From Conus ventricosus (Eukaryota > Mollusca > Gastropoda > Neogastropoda > Conidae), in assembly GCA_018398815.1 (NCBI GenBank), contig CM031616.1, positions 67,790,541 through 67,854,540 on the forward strand: DNA of 64,000 bases. The letters run 5' to 3'. Positions within the stretch are counted from its first letter, which is position 1, and each line of letters opens with the position of its first letter. A model generated the notes under the pieces. The model worked only from the letters and a program-made list of their open reading frames with translations, searched no databases and had not been told where the DNA came from. Positions 34,209 to 46,585 of the stretch are shown piece after piece. The translations under genes were made by a program, and so were the position numbers.

Positions 34209-34869
34209 TCAGTTATTTACAGGTTGTAGAAGGACAGGGAAATGGTCACTTCCGTGCAGATCGTCATGGACAGACCACTCATAGTCCAGGACCAGCGAGG
34301 GGTCACAAACCGACAAATCTAAACACGAAAGTGAACCTGTGGAAGAATGGAGGTAAGTTGCAGATCCGTCGTTCAGACAACACAAATCCAAATCCGAAAG
34401 GACATCCTCAATCAGCAGACCTCTGGATGACGAACCGGTACTCCCCAAAGAGGGTTGTGACCGTTTAAAGTCACCCAACAGCAAAAAAGGTCGAGGGAGT
34501 TCCTCTATCAGACTGACAAGGTCCTGACGACAAACGGGACAGAAGGTGAGAGATAAAGAGAACAGATTGTCACAGTCTTGTGGAGAGTGACTCTCGCAGC
34601 TACAGCCTGAAGGGAGGTAGACAGAATGACAGGACTATACAACAAAGTTTTGTGTAGGAGAAGGGCAACACCGCCCGACAGTCCCAACGTGGATGGTTGT
34701 GCAGGTTTCGAAAGAATATTAAAGCAGAAAGAGTAAAGGTCTTCTGGCTTTGAATTTGAGTTTCTTGAAGAGCCACGACAGAAGGTTTTAGAGACTGACA
34801 CAGAAGCTGCAGCTCCTCGAAGTTGGAATTTAGACCACGGATATTCCAATGGAATATTGTATTATCCAT
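34209..34869 (-). pseudogene. LINE apurinic-type endonuclease domain
   Basis: The N-terminal piece reads HWNIRGLNSNFEELQLLC and VVALQETQIQS (catalytic N and E). The C-terminal piece reads LLGDFKRSQPSLGS (GDFN motif with N replaced by K), RGLLIEDVLSDLDLCCLND, CLDLSVCDPSL and GSDHFPVLL (catalytic SDH). The middle is scrambled by frameshifts. The altered GDF(N>K) would damage the active site. Confidence 0.85.
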
Positions 34870-35280
34870 GGTGCAGAGGGCGAAAAGGAGAGAGATCAGG
34901 TCATCTCCTCATCAGCATCTGCGGCCAATGGAGTGAACTTATTTTTTAGTTTCACTGGACTGTGTTGGTCTTTGGACCCGCTGGCAGACTTGCCCGCAGG
35001 TGACAAAGGCCTGGATTTTGGAGATGGTGGAGGTCTGGATTTGGGAGATGGTGGAGGTTTTGTCCTAATCTCCACCATCTCCACACTGGGTGGAACTCCC
35101 TTGCCCGCACGGGCACTGGACAGAGGAGTTCGAGGTAGGGGTGCTGGTTTTTTAATCTGCCCAGCAGCAGATTTGTAGACTGCTGGGCAGTCTGAGGGGT
35201 GGCGGATTTTTTGCCTCCACCAGGGGCAGTCACTTTGGTTTGGAAGGTGGTGGACCTGCTACCACCAGAACTGACAGATC

Positions 35281-36229
35281 TTACTTGCAATGTTTTCGAA
35301 AACATGAATTCATCAGTCTGGCAGCAGACTGACCGAGTAGAAACTGTGGAACCTTCTTAACAGCCGAAGCGTAGGAAGAAGCTGTCGGCGTCTGACTGCC
35401 CACAACCTGTTTCCGGGCTTCAAAAAAAGAGATCTTCTTTTCCGTTTTGACTCGTTGTATAGCAGATTCTTGAATCCAAGAAGGACAATTTCGGGAAGAG
35501 GAGGGATGGTCGCCACCGCAGTTAGCACAATGTGCCGGATCATGACACGGCCCATCATGGGTTGCCTTGCAGCAAATACCACACACCTCCCGCCCAGAAC
35601 AGCGGTCCCTGACATGGCCAACTTCTGGCACCTGAAGCACCTCAACGGGGACGGAACATATAACTCAACCCGGACATTCAGGTAGCCGACTTTGATGACC
35701 GGAGCAGCACAGGGTTGCAGAATGTCAGAAAGAGGGTGTTGGTGGCCACTCTTTCTGCACCCTTCTTTACTGTCACCCTGCGCACCTCGTCACACCCTGG
35801 GACGCCAGCTCCGATTTAATTTCTGCCTCCGAGACACCAGATAAATCCCTGCAGCGAATCACGCCTTTTGATGAATTTAATTGTTTGTGGGGAGTTACTC
35901 TGATCTCCCTGTCCACATAATTTTGTTGCCTTCAGCAGCTGGTCAGATTGTTTCTGTGATTTACACTCAATAAGGAACGAGCCATTCCGTAACCTCTTGA
36001 TGGACCGAGGGTCACCTGCCAAACCTTGAAAGCCCTTTTGTATGGCAAAAGGGCTCAGAGCTGAAAGGGGTCGTTCCTGCTCCGTCCCCTCCATCACGAG
36101 CCAGGAAGCCCAAAAACCTGTCTTCTGTCTCACTTCTGTATCAGAATCACTATCTGTTTGACCATCCCCTGAAATAGGGGATGCTGACTTCTCTTCCTTT
36201 TGGGGGAATGTTTTTGGAAAAAGCCATAT
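35281..36229 (-). pseudogene. LINE ORF1 (gag-like) with CCHC zinc knuckles
   Basis: From ATG near 36229 (MAFSKNIPPKGREV), after a frame change: LVMEGTEQERPLSALSPFAI, SIKRLRNGSFLIECKSQKQS (RNA-binding fold with 'NGSxLVE' core), then CFRCQKL / GHVRDRCSGREVCGICCKA and HDPAHCANCGGDHPSSSRNC, three cysteine-histidine knuckles typical of I/Jockey gag proteins. At least two frameshifts. Confidence 0.82.
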
Positions 36230-37000
36230 TTAGTGTAGTATGATTCATCTCTCCCTTACCCACCCACCTTGGAGTCCAACTAAGGGGCCAGGGCCAAGAA
36301 ACCAATGTCTTGACCCCTTCCAGGCTTCGGGAGAGACATACGACAAACAGAAGCAACTAACCCCATCCCCCCTGATCATGCTCAACTCCCGGGACAGAGA
36401 GCTGAGCACTGCAGGGGTTCACATGGCCAGCAGGGGAACTGCTTGTCTTGACCCAGCCCCAAGAAGGGGAGCCGATTAGTACAACCCGGGCCAAAGTGTA
36501 CTCCCTGTCTAGGAGAGGTCCGAGCCAAAGTGATGTGTTGAGAGCACAGGCCTCCTCAAGCACTGGCCCTCTCAATCACCAGGACCTCATTCCCCTCCGA
36601 CACAGGTCGCACCGCACGGCAAACACGGCGGATCTTAAGGAGACCACAGAGAGAAAAGGAGTGTGAAAAAGAAGACTTGAAGGGGAGACGAAGATAGAAA
36701 AGGGCCAAATAAGGGAGGCAGAAAACAAGAAAAGGAGAAAGGCGGGTTACTCTTAGTCAGGATCCTCACCCTTAGCCTATCTGACATGGGAAGCCCTACC
36801 AGGGGCATCAACTCCTTACCACGTTACGCTTAGGCCAAACAGCATCTGCACCTCTCAGGCCTAGAAGCAGTGTGAAAAAAACAGCCCATCTCCAAGTATT
36901 GATGCCCCCGCCAGCAAAGCCTAAGGGATCACTGGACCACGCAAACCCTCCGACCACGACAAGGTCGCAACCCCCCGGAGGGAACTTCCACTTGAGAACT

Positions 37001-37389
37001 TTTCTCCATGAAAATGAATAGGAGTCATCAAAATTGACTATCCAATCTCTGATTGGACCACAAGATCATGTAATATGGCCAAGCACAAAAAACCTATAAA
37101 ATTGGGCTTTTCAGAATCAAAACTGACAGTTCACCTGTGGCTTGCGAGTGACAGTGCACCAAAAGGAACAGAATTTGAGCGATATATGCTACATGACCAA
37201 CTCGGACAATTAAAATGGCTCCATTAGGTGTGTTGCGCACAGGCCACAAGTGGCCAATCCCTACATAGCTTCGTCAAAGGCTCCACGAACATTAGTTCGT
37301 TTCTCACCGGATGTCCGAGGATCTTCTATTTCTGCCTCTTTCTGCGTGTATCTGTGTGTAAGCTAGTCAAAGGGCGCACATAAGCACAC

Positions 37390-37426
<37 letters not shown>

Positions 37427-38348
37427 TACACTTTTGCAGTTATTATAATGTGACCTAATTATTTTTGTGACCCCATTAACATTTGGATATGGGTCAGTCT
37501 CCAGAGTTGTGCCCCACTTACCCCTTACTTAATATTTGTTTAAAAATCTCAGAAATGTTAGTTAACAAATTTGAGTTACAAGCACATCAATTACACATTG
37601 AATATGTAGCACAAGCAGTTTAAAGACCTAGCGCTGCATTAAAAATGTGTTTGATGCTAAAACCTTCTGATTTTGACAAGAAATGGCGACCTGGAGTGTG
37701 ACATCATTTTGCCTGTCACAAACAGTCATTAAATGTGTACAAAAGAAACATGCAAATGATTAAGAAAGTGGTTTACATCATTGCTTTTCAATTGTTTTTA
37801 ACTGTGTTTGACATTAAAATATCAGTTGACTTGGCTTCTATTAGATATTAGCGGAAAAAAAAAATCACTGTCCAACTAACTTTCGTCTGGTGTTTACTCG
37901 TGCATTCTGGACGACGGCTGTACCAAACGCAGATGAATATGGCACTACTTTTATAGGTACAGATTGGAAGAATCCGATATTGTGATAGTTATGAACTTTT
38001 AAAAAATTGAAACTGATTGGGCTTCAAAATCAGATTTGAATAAATTGATCAAACATCGTTATGTTGGACCAAACAAATCAATCGTGTGTGAAAAAAATTC
38101 GAAAGATTTGGAACTATTTTGTTCTATTCAGGCACACGAATGTGGCAGAAGCGTCTATATGCGTATTTTGGCCATGTGTCCATTGTGAATCAAACAGGCA
38201 GCCGTTCGAAGCTGTGGTTACCGAAAATCCCCATAGTTACGCTGGACCACGTTGTTGCAGAGGTGCACTTGCACCTTTTTTTCCCCCCTTCTACATCTGT
38301 TGTTCGTTTGCATTGAATTTTTTAAACCACCCCACTCTTTGCTTGTTT
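37001..38348. other. No gene recognised; (GT)n at 37391-37420
   Basis: Single-copy-looking AT-rich DNA with one GT microsatellite. Short frames at 38061-38420 match nothing I recognise. Confidence 0.5.
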
Positions 38349-39066
38349 CAGGGTTCCACTGACTTTTTAGTTTTTGCGTCAAGAAACGCACGCCTTCGCA
38401 AAAAATTGCGTCAGCGCTGAAAAAAATGCGTAACAAAGTAAACTGTACTCACTCCCGTCAAAACAGCTCTGAATCACGCGCCTTAACACCGCTGAAGTGC
38501 AGAGAGCTCGCTGCAGGAAAGCGTTTTCTGTGCCACACGAGTCCGGGCCTTCCATGGCAAGCAGCATGTATTGTCCACGTTACTGTCACTCAGCGCGACC
38601 GCTGACATGTCTTGACCCGGTTTTGGAGGCTGAAGCCACGTTCGCATGGCACACTGCTCACGGAATAACAAGGGCAATGGGCGCACTCTGGCATCCAGAA
38701 TCACGTGGGATGATCGTGTGTGCGTGGGAAGTCATAACGTATTCCGATTGAAGATGGCACCATCGCAGATGCGGGAAAGATTCCATTTTATTTCGAGGGG
38801 AGAAAGGATGAGGCGTTTTGGAACATTCTTGATTTAGCAAAAAGTCAGCGAGTGCCACAGAGTAAAATGTGCACGCACTATCACTAATTGGCGTGTCAAG
38901 CAGTCTGCTGTAGGTCTGTGCCGTGTTTGCCCCTCTGACATAGGCTTGCGGTTGAGAACAGGGTCCTGGGAAAATTGCGTCGCTAAACGCACGGCCGCGA
39001 AAAAATGCGTAGGAAGGCAGAAAAACGCAATAATTACGCAAAATTTTGCAATAAATGGAACCCCTG
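38349..39066. mobile_element. Short hAT-like inverted-repeat element, 718 bp, 6-bp duplication
   Basis: The ends are CAGGGTTCCA (38349) and TGGAACCCCTG (39066), flanked by the exact duplication TTGTTT (38343-38348, 39067-39072). Both subterminal regions are dense in TGCGT/ACGCA motifs (for example TTGCGTCAAGAAACGCACG and AACGCAATAATTACGCAAAA). It has no transposase frame. The CAGGGTTCC end and the TGCGT motifs resemble the hAT-like pair at 22986-27586, and the duplication length is the same, so related enzymes probably moved both. Confidence 0.78.
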
Positions 39067-40040
39067 TTGTTTGGGATTGTAGTCTCCCATGACTGCTGAT
39101 GATTTCAGTTTCCTTGTTACACTGGACATTGACAGTTCAACTGTTTAGCTTTTCTATTTTTGTATCATGAATGTCTTATCATTAACAACAATAGAGTCAG
39201 AGATCCAATTTCCCAAACAAAAAAGCTGTTGTAGATTCTGATAGCATTTAAAAAAAAAATTCTGCGTTATACTGGACATAAAAAACAGCGGTTTCCTGGT
39301 TACATTGAACATGAAGTTGAAAGCGCTTAATTATTTACAAAACCATAGATTTGTCCATTTTTCTCTCTCTCTTTCTCTGATTGTATTTTTTTGGTTCCTG
39401 CGTTACATTGGACATAAAAAAAATTGTAATAAGCAGATATATTTCAAAAGCGGAGAAATCAGTTTCTGCCTAGAAGTTTTAACGAAGTCCAAGATCACTG
39501 CTGCTCAAATAGGGAAAGTTGGCTAAAAATTGGTTTTAGAGTTTTAGAGTAAATGCCATAGAGACCCCCCCCCCCCCCCCCCCCCCCTCAAATCAAATTT
39601 TGGTATCGTTTTGGCACAATTTAGCTTATAAATTATTCATCAAAATTTTGTGTTGAAACAGCTGTGTTGCATTTATTTGGGTGCCCGTAACTATTTTCGT
39701 GAATAAAGTGCTCTCACATTCCTTGTTTTGTTTCAACTTGTGAATTGTTTAGTTACTGTGTTACATTGGATACACAAGTGTGTGAGCGATTTTAACATGA
39801 GTACAATTAAAGACAAACACCATGCTGTTAAATATTTAATAAAACTTGATTATAGACCTCAAACTCTGCAAAAAGTGTAAAAACCATGCATTCTTGGGTT
39901 GTTTTTCTTTGTTTTTTTTTTTTTGTGGTCTGTGTCACATTATAGGTACACAACTCTGGAGACTATATATAAGTTCGTACCAAGTCTGACCCTCTTGGTT
40001 TTTCTTCTTCTTCTTCTTCTTCTTCCTAAAATACTGGTTC
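39067..40040. other. No gene recognised; poly-C and (CTT)n tracts
   Basis: A poly-C run at 39566-39586 and a (TTC)n microsatellite at 40006-40026 are the only structured sequences. TTACATTGGACATA-like phrases recur (39108, 39260, 39400, 39760: 'GTTACA(C/T)TGGA(C/T)A'), suggesting very old diverged repeats. Confidence 0.45.
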
Positions 40041-40044
40041 ACTC

Positions 40045-41690
40045 AAAAACGAGTAGGTCACCAGCGCGCATGTTAAAAAGTAAAATAAAATAACATAAAA
40101 TAGTGCGACTCAGACTGTTGGCCCTGGAGCAAATTTGGCAACAAGGGGTCGCACTCGATATTCAAGAAGTTAAAAGCAATGGCCAAATTCAGGCCCAGGT
40201 AACAGTAAAATATCTGGGAAAGTTAAAATAGAAAATCGTCAATATGCAGATCTCAAAACTGTCGTATCAATTTGTTTTTTTTAAAAAATGAGATTGCATT
40301 TGTGGCAATCTTGATGGCACCCGGCAGTGAGTTCCACAGCCGTACAGAACTAGGGTAAAATGAATGTAAGTGGCTGTCAATATTTGATGCAGGTATGGTA
40401 TAACATTGACCGCCACTCCTGGTGCTACTTTTATTCAATATTAGTTGTTCCATTGGAATATCAATTACTTTAGCCCTGCCTTTGAAGAAGATGTTAAGTT
40501 TGATAAAAGCTCTTCTCTCTTCTAAGGGTTTCCATTCTAATTTCCTCATGTTCTTCCTAGTATTCCCCTTTTCTCTGATGTGGTTCCCTGTTACGAACCG
40601 TGCTGCTCTCTTCTGAATCTTTTCGAGGTTATCAATGTCCTTTAGATGGTAAGGATCCCAAACTGAGCAACCATATTCCAGTACTGGTCTAACCAGTGTT
40701 TTGTAGCAGTCGTCTTTAACCTTTTGGGGGCAGTCATTGATATTCCTGTATAAGAAAGCTAAGATGTTATTTGCTTTCTTACATACTAAATTGTAATGTT
40801 CTTTCCATTTGAGACGACTATCTATAATCACGCCTAAATATTTTGCAGCATTAGTTTCTTTAAGAATAGTATTATGGATAGAATAATCTGATCTAATTGG
40901 TGAGCGTTTGTTACATATACGCAACACTTCGCACTTTTGGGGATGAAATTCCATTTTCCAAGTTTTTTTCCCACTCTTGTAAAGCGTTTAAATCTTCTTG
41001 TAGAATGCGTGTATCATTCTTGCTTCTGATTGTTCTATATACTAAGCTGTCATCTGCAAAAAGCCTTATAGTAGTTCCAGGAGAGAGATTTCTACTTAGG
41101 GCTTATGTCATTTATATAAATTAAGAAAAACAAGGGCCCCAGAACAGTTCCCTGTGGTACACCTGACAAGACTGGTTTACAATGGGATGACGACCCTTCC
41201 ACAACAACTTTCTGCGTTCTCCCAACGAGGAATGATCTAGCCCATTTTAGCAAAGAACCGCCAATGCCGATGTGTTCTAATTTAAGCAGCAGGCCCTCAT
41301 GGTCAACCTTATCAAAGGCTTTAGAAAAGTCTAATAAAATGCATCTATTTGCTGTCTGTTGTTAAGACAGTTATTAAAATCATTGAGAGTTGTTATAAGT
41401 TGAGTCTCACAACTCTTTCGCTGTCTAAAACCATGCTGGGCGTTATTTAAGAAGTCATATTTGTCAAGATGGTCCATTATGCTACTATATATTATGTGTT
41501 CAAGTAGTTTTGCTGATATGGATGTAAGAGATACAGGTCTAATAGTTCTCTGCTTTGTTTTGTCACCCTTTTTGAATAAGGGAACAATGCTCGCATCTCG
41601 CCACTCATCAGGTATTACTCCCTGGTCCAGTGAAGCTTGGTAAAGTAGTTTTCTAAACAATTATCACTGTGTCCATACACTGGGGTGCAA
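40045..41690 (-). mobile_element. Second LINE (Jockey/CR1-like), 5'-truncated
   Basis: Minus-strand RT pieces in order: GVIPDEWRDASIVPLFKKGD, RPVSLTSISAKLLEHII, FLNNAQHGFRQRKSCETQLI (41660-41331); [17 protein letters not shown] (motif A), [20 protein letters not shown] (motif B), TIRLFADDSLVYR (motif C, FADD); then a 233-residue frame (40954-40253) from FHPQKCEVL through AKYLGVIIDSRLKW, RPVLEYGCSVWDPY, QKRAARFV and YPSSVRLWNSLP. The endonuclease is absent, and two frameshifts lie near 40960 and 41330. An A/T-rich tail is near 40045-40100. Confidence 0.87.
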
Positions 41691-42701
41691 CTGCAAGTAA
41701 GGAAGGCCCCTAAAGCTGAAACTGATTTGGGGCCATCCAAACAATTCTGACATTTGGATAGGTATGGTAAGGTGTATGTATAGGCATCCTTTTGAATTTT
41801 AATATCCCTTCTTAATCTTTACACATTTGGCTCTGGCCATTGCATTCGTTTACTTATCTGTAAGCCTACTTAAACATTCATCATTTCATGATCAATTACA
41901 AATTCCAAAACACACTGAGCTGAGAATGTGAAACTGCATGCTTGATGCAATATTCTCTTTAGGCTACCATCTGTGGTCAAAAGGTATTTCAAACAACAAA
42001 GACATCCCCCATCCCGTGCCAGAAAAATTTACTGGAAACGTGTTCAATGTTTGCTTTCACTTCCGAATTCTGGACCGTCTTTGAGTCCAGATACACAGTC
42101 CTCACGACGGAAGTTCTCACATTCATTTACACACAGATAGCTGTCATAATTCAGGATCGGTGATTCGGAAATGAAAAGGTTCGAGACCACTGTCGTAGAG
42201 GAAATCTCCCCGAAATGTGGAGTCTAAAGTGATTACCTTAGAAGGGATATCATACTTATTTTAGCCATACATGAATTCATGCATGCTTGCTTACAGGTAC
42301 AGGTGAATAAAAATACTACAGTAAATAAACAATATGAATACCAAGTATACCTTTACTTCCTACCTCAAGTACAGATGAATCCACATACATGTGAAAAAGA
42401 AAGAAAGAAATTTTATGTTTTACTTACGTGCCTCTTGCATGCACGATCCAGCGGAAAAGGAAGTTGTGATTGAAGCGGAAAAGGAAATAGGCCTAGGGCC
42501 TAGTAGGCCCCTTAGACATTGGTTTAAGAGGGAGACTACTCTCAATCAACAATCAGGGAAAGATGACGTCTGCTTTCACGCGAAGATCAACCTTTAGTTT
42601 TTCCTTACAGTTGTCCTTTCCGGCAGCACAGGCTCATACGAACATGGAAAAATTGACATGAATCATTACAGGTATTTCTGATTTGCTTGGGGCGCATGCA
42701 G

Positions 42702-42736
<35 letters not shown>

Positions 42737-44758
42737 CGTGCGTGTGTGTGTGTGTGTGTGTGTGTTGTTGTTGTTGATCAAGTGGTCATTGCAGCATGAC
42801 TTTTGGCCAAGCTCAGCACACACAACCGTCAGTCACAATGAAGACTGAAAATTATTTCTGTAGTTGTCACCTGTTCTTGTACATAAAAATAAAGAAAATG
42901 TACAAGTACAAAACTACTCGAAATGAATATCTTTTGTAATCGACACAGGAATATTGACATGTCATCAGAAATCACTAAATTGAAACATGAACAGGTGAAT
43001 CCCTTTTGGAGATAATGTGCATGTTATAAACTGATTAAAATTGCACAAGTAGGCCGCCAGATAAGATAAGACAAGATAAGATGCTTAGATGATCTGATAG
43101 TATGACCAGAGCAAATAATGTCCTTTGTGTGTATGTGTGTGTGTGTGAGTGTGTGTGTGTGTGTGTGTGCGAATGTGTGTGTGTGTGTCTGTGAGTGTGT
43201 GTGTATGTGTGTGTGTGTGTGTTTGTGATCTTGAGGGTCAGTCATTTATGTACCAAACAGAGAATGTTAAGTTCTTTTCATGCACCAGTCACAGGATGAC
43301 CCTTTTGTTTAAATCACTTTCTTCTCCATCAGTGAATTTGACTCCACAATGCTTTCTTGTGCTTTTGTATGTTTCGTTGGCTGCATATGAGGATACTCGC
43401 CATTTTCATTCTATAAACGCAAGTTATTCCCTAAAACAGGTTTTGGAATAGCCCATCCAATTTATCTGCATCATGGCATCTATCCTTATTCTTTTCAAAC
43501 AGTTGCTTCTGGGTTGTTCCCCCTATCTCTGGATAAGAACCATCATGCGTCCCAGCCCCAAAAAATAGGCACTAAACACAGTCAGCCATCAGGCTTTTAA
43601 AATTCCCAACTGTATTAGATGATTGATTGTGATCTGCCCATGGATCCTTATTCACAAACACATATCAGTACTAAAATTCAGTGGGGTTTTTCCCTTGCAC
43701 CACAGGTTATGTTTTTACCAAATTTCGTTCAGATCTTTTATTTTCTGCGCATGATTTTGATGAATAGATCCCTGACCTGTTTTTGAAACCAGATCCACAT
43801 TACAGATGTGCACCAACATTTACTGGGTTTATCCTTGGGTCACATTCTACCGTGTCATTAACTTGATAAAGTCTTGGTAATAGGTTTCAATAGTTTTTGA
43901 CTGATTTGGCTGAACGGTTCAGGGATCCATCTTTCGATCCGGATCAGTACTAAAATGCAAAGGATTTGTCTGCAGTGTGCCTTTCATGTTTTTATCAGTT
44001 TTCTTTTAAATTGGTTTGGTAATTAATTTTGTTATCTACAGAATGGACCATGGACTATGTCTGTATCCGCATAATGGAACCATAACCAAATGTATTGAGT
44101 TCAGCTTTGCTGTACATTCTTTTCTCTCTCTCTCTTTTTCTCTTTAGAATGTATATATTTATTGTTTGTTTCCCTACAGAGTGGATTATTTTGTTTGTTT
44201 CCACACAGACTAGATCCCTGACTAGATCACAGACTAGATTGTTATAGTTTGTTTCCTGCAGAGTACATCTGGGTTGGTTTTTTTTGCCTCCAACCTCCAA
44301 TTTTGCACTCTCTCTCTCTCTCTCCTTTTTTTTTTTTTTTTTTAAAGTGGGGCCTTCATCCTACCCTTTTTTTTTTTAACCACTTTTTCTTTTGTTATGC
44401 AATGTCATGGTTTTAAGTTTGTGAACTTTCAATGTTACCATAAACAGGTCATCTTTTTGTTTTATTTTGGAGGGTATACTGTGAATTTTGCTGAAGCAAA
44501 AAAAAAAACAAAAAAAAAAAAAACCTGACATCTCCATTTTGGAGGCCTTTGAATTGTGTGAAGAGTGAAACTGGAGATTTTTGCAGAGAGTTAACTTAAT
44601 TGGTACCAAGGTCAGGTTTTGCCCTGTCTGGGTGTAGATCAACAAAAGATAAAAAAACAGCTCTTGTTTTCATGTCATCATCATTCTTGTAAATGACAGT
44701 GAAGCGTTTTAATTGCAATGATTTTTAAGAAAACAGATTGTGCTGTGATGTGTTGCAG
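41691..44758. other. EDEM2 5' flank or first intron; microsatellites only
   Basis: The first EDEM2 exon (signal peptide) should lie here or further upstream, but no candidate with a hydrophobic leader and a phase-2 donor was convincing. GT-rich microsatellites occur at 42704-42771 and 43126-43228, the first with CG steps (TGCGTGCGTGCG). A GATAA repeat (43063-43082) resembles LINE 3' tails. Confidence 0.5.
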
Positions 44759-44869
44759 ACAAATGGTGAAAGACATGTTCTACCATGCATACAACGGCTA
44801 CATTCAACATGCTTATCCATACGATGAACTTCGACCTCTTACATGTGATGGTCATGATACCTGGGGCAG
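44759..44869 (+). CDS. EDEM2: EDEM2 exon (first visible), start of GH47 domain
   Basis: EDEM2 is the ER mannosidase-like protein that trims Man9 to Man8 on misfolded glycoproteins and commits them to ER-associated degradation (in vertebrates together with TXNDC11). This exon encodes [20 protein letters not shown] then [16 protein letters not shown], near identical to human (VKAMFYHAYDSYLENAFP / [16 protein letters not shown]). Acceptor TGTTGCAG, donor GGCAG|GTATGTG followed at once by a (TG)n tract. It starts with one base of a split arginine codon and ends with two bases of a serine codon. The nine visible exons give about 705 residues when three missing bases are restored. The 5' exon with the signal peptide is not found. 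Confidence 0.95.
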
Positions 44870-44884
44870 GTATGTGTGTGTGAG

Positions 44885-44930
<46 letters not shown>

Positions 44931-45075
44931 TCTGTGTGTGTATGTGTGTGTGTGTAGTGTGTGTGTACCTCTCTGTGTGTACCTCTGTGTGTGTGTATGT
45001 GTGTGTGTGTGTGTGTGTACCTCTGTATGTATACCTCTGTGTGTGTGTATGTGTGTGTGTGTGTGCGTGTACCTC

Positions 45076-45118
<43 letters not shown>
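44870..45118 (+). repeat. (TG)n microsatellite starting at the EDEM2 donor
   Basis: The tract begins within the donor GTATGTGTGTG and continues with interruptions (GTACCTCT) for 250 bp. TG repeats in sense orientation form UG-rich RNA. Similar sense-strand tracts occur at 48486-48607, 52118-52216, 53086-53130 and 53466-53551 in this gene. Confidence 0.92.
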
Positions 45119-45120
<2 letters not shown>

Positions 45121-45699
45121 CATTGCTTTCTGTTTATATTTCTCACTCCAATATTTTTATTATTAAACTTTAAACTCCTAGGAAAAAAAAAACCGGCAGA
45201 CAAACAAAAACATAAAAAATAATGATGGATAATAAAAGCCAGAATCTGTGATATGAAAAAGCACATAAAGCATTGAACCATTGTGTGACACGGCAAAGGA
45301 GAAAAAGAAAAAGGATGCTAAATTCTCTCTTATTTCATGTGTAATTTTATTTTTTCACTGAAATTTCTCTGGCAGGGAGTCGTAAATCAAACAGACAAAC
45401 ATAAAAGAAGTTGATGAAAATAAAAGAAGAACTGAGGTGTATTATTTATCAGAAAAACCTGGTGCATAATTCTATGCTGTTTTGTTTGTCAGTTGGGCAA
45501 AGTTGCTTGAAAAAGATTTGATAATAAACCAAAATATTGTAGCTATTTCATGGGTGTTGTGTGGCTTCAGCGTTTTATCATCTAAACCTAGTGCCTGAGT
45601 CAGTAGGAAGAAAGAGTTATGGAGAACTTGACAGCAGAAAGTCTTCAGGGAAAAAACTTCTCCACAGACAAGTGTTTTGGCCTTGACCTTCTTATGCTT

Positions 45700-45860
45700 T
45701 AGAGGATCTTGGCCACATCCAGGTCATGACTCCTAGACGCCCATCTGCTGCGAGGAATGTTTTTGGCTCTGGTGGGATTCGAACCTGCACCCTGGATGGC
45801 TTCATGTCTCAAGGCCTTGCCTTTTTTGATAGATGTTTCACCCACACAGCCACTGTTGAC
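45700..45860 (-). mobile_element. tRNA-derived SINE
   Basis: The minus strand has an A-box-like TGGCTGTGTGGGTGA (45839-45853) and, about 55 nt on, a perfect B box GGTTCGAATCC (45775-45785), the internal RNA polymerase III promoter pair. No complete cloverleaf forms (anticodon arm not recognisable), and non-tRNA sequence (GACCTGGATGTGGCC) follows, as in SINEs. It lies antisense in an EDEM2 intron. Confidence 0.65.
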
Positions 45861-46433
45861 CACCAGTTTGAAGCTTGGAAAATTCAAGCATTTTATGAAG
45901 ATCACTTTTGGTATGTAATTCATGATGATTTTCTACTTCAGAATCTTTGTAACGAAAAGAAGTCTCACAAACCTCTTGCTTACTGTGAAGCTCCATGTAG
46001 AATTAAGGAAAATGTTTGGTAGAAAATCCTGTGTATCGTGAAATCCATGTTCGATACGCTGTCAAGTGCTTGACCGGAAATCCTGTACACCACAACATTG
46101 ATGGCAGATTTGCCATCGGATGTTTGGCCAACAACTCTGTATATTACCTGAAACTGTGTGACATCAAGCATTTGACTGGAAATCATGTAGATGAGGAAAT
46201 CTTTGCTTGTTTATGAATGGATATGAACTTTTCATTCACTTTGTTTCAGGTTTTCTGTATCTCTGTTATTGATCAACAATTTGAACGTTTTTGTTAATGA
46301 GTATACATCATGTATAGTTTTTATCAGTAACTTGAACTGTTTTTGTTAACAAATATTTATCATATGTAATCACCAATATGTTTATTTTCTTTTCATGTAT
46401 ATTACACGCTTGTTTGTCTTTTGTCTTTCACAG

Positions 46434-46585
46434 TTACTCTTTAACGTTGATTGATGCCCTGGACACGCTGGCAGTGATGGGAAATCACACAGAGTTTCGC
46501 AGAATTTGCCATCTTTTGATTGACAGAGCCGAGACGTTTTTTGACATGGACATAAATGTGTCTGTCTTTGAAACAAACATCAGAG
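46434..46585 (+). CDS. EDEM2: EDEM2 exon: [11 protein letters not shown] to FETNIR
   Basis: Encodes [20 protein letters not shown] and [12 protein letters not shown]. The FETNIR glutamate is one of the GH47 active-site acids. NHT is a possible N-glycosylation site. Acceptor TTTCACAG, donor AGAG|GTGAGA. Phases 2 in and 1 out match the neighbours. Confidence 0.96.

Larger units (their letters stand above)
30985..37000 (-). mobile_element. I/Nimb-type LINE with gag, endonuclease, RT and RNase H
   Basis: A nearly full-length (about 6 kb) non-LTR retrotransposon on the minus strand. Order from its 5' end: 5' untranslated region (about 37000-36230), ORF1 with zinc knuckles (36229-35281), apurinic endonuclease (34869-34209), linker, reverse transcriptase (33303-31971), RNase H (32143-31441), a 3' untranslated region of about 450 bp, and a (TTATC)n tail (31000-30985). 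The RNase H domain after the RT places it in the I group (I/Nimb/Ingi). Frameshifts separate most domains, so no intact protein is encoded. The 5' boundary is approximate. 3'-end relatives occur at 54590-55040 and 57064-57135. Confidence 0.85.

Noticed and set aside
43149..43451. EDEM2 signal-peptide exon
   Set aside because: A hydrophobic stretch exists, but the only donor (CAG|GTTTTG) is weak and gives phase 0, whereas two bases of a split codon are required.
44839..45222. Cysteine/valine-rich frames (VCVCVC) here and at other GT tracts
   Set aside because: Translations of (GT)n repeats.
45775..45853. Functional tRNA gene
   Set aside because: A and B boxes are present, but no acceptor or anticodon stem pairs; a SINE is the better explanation.
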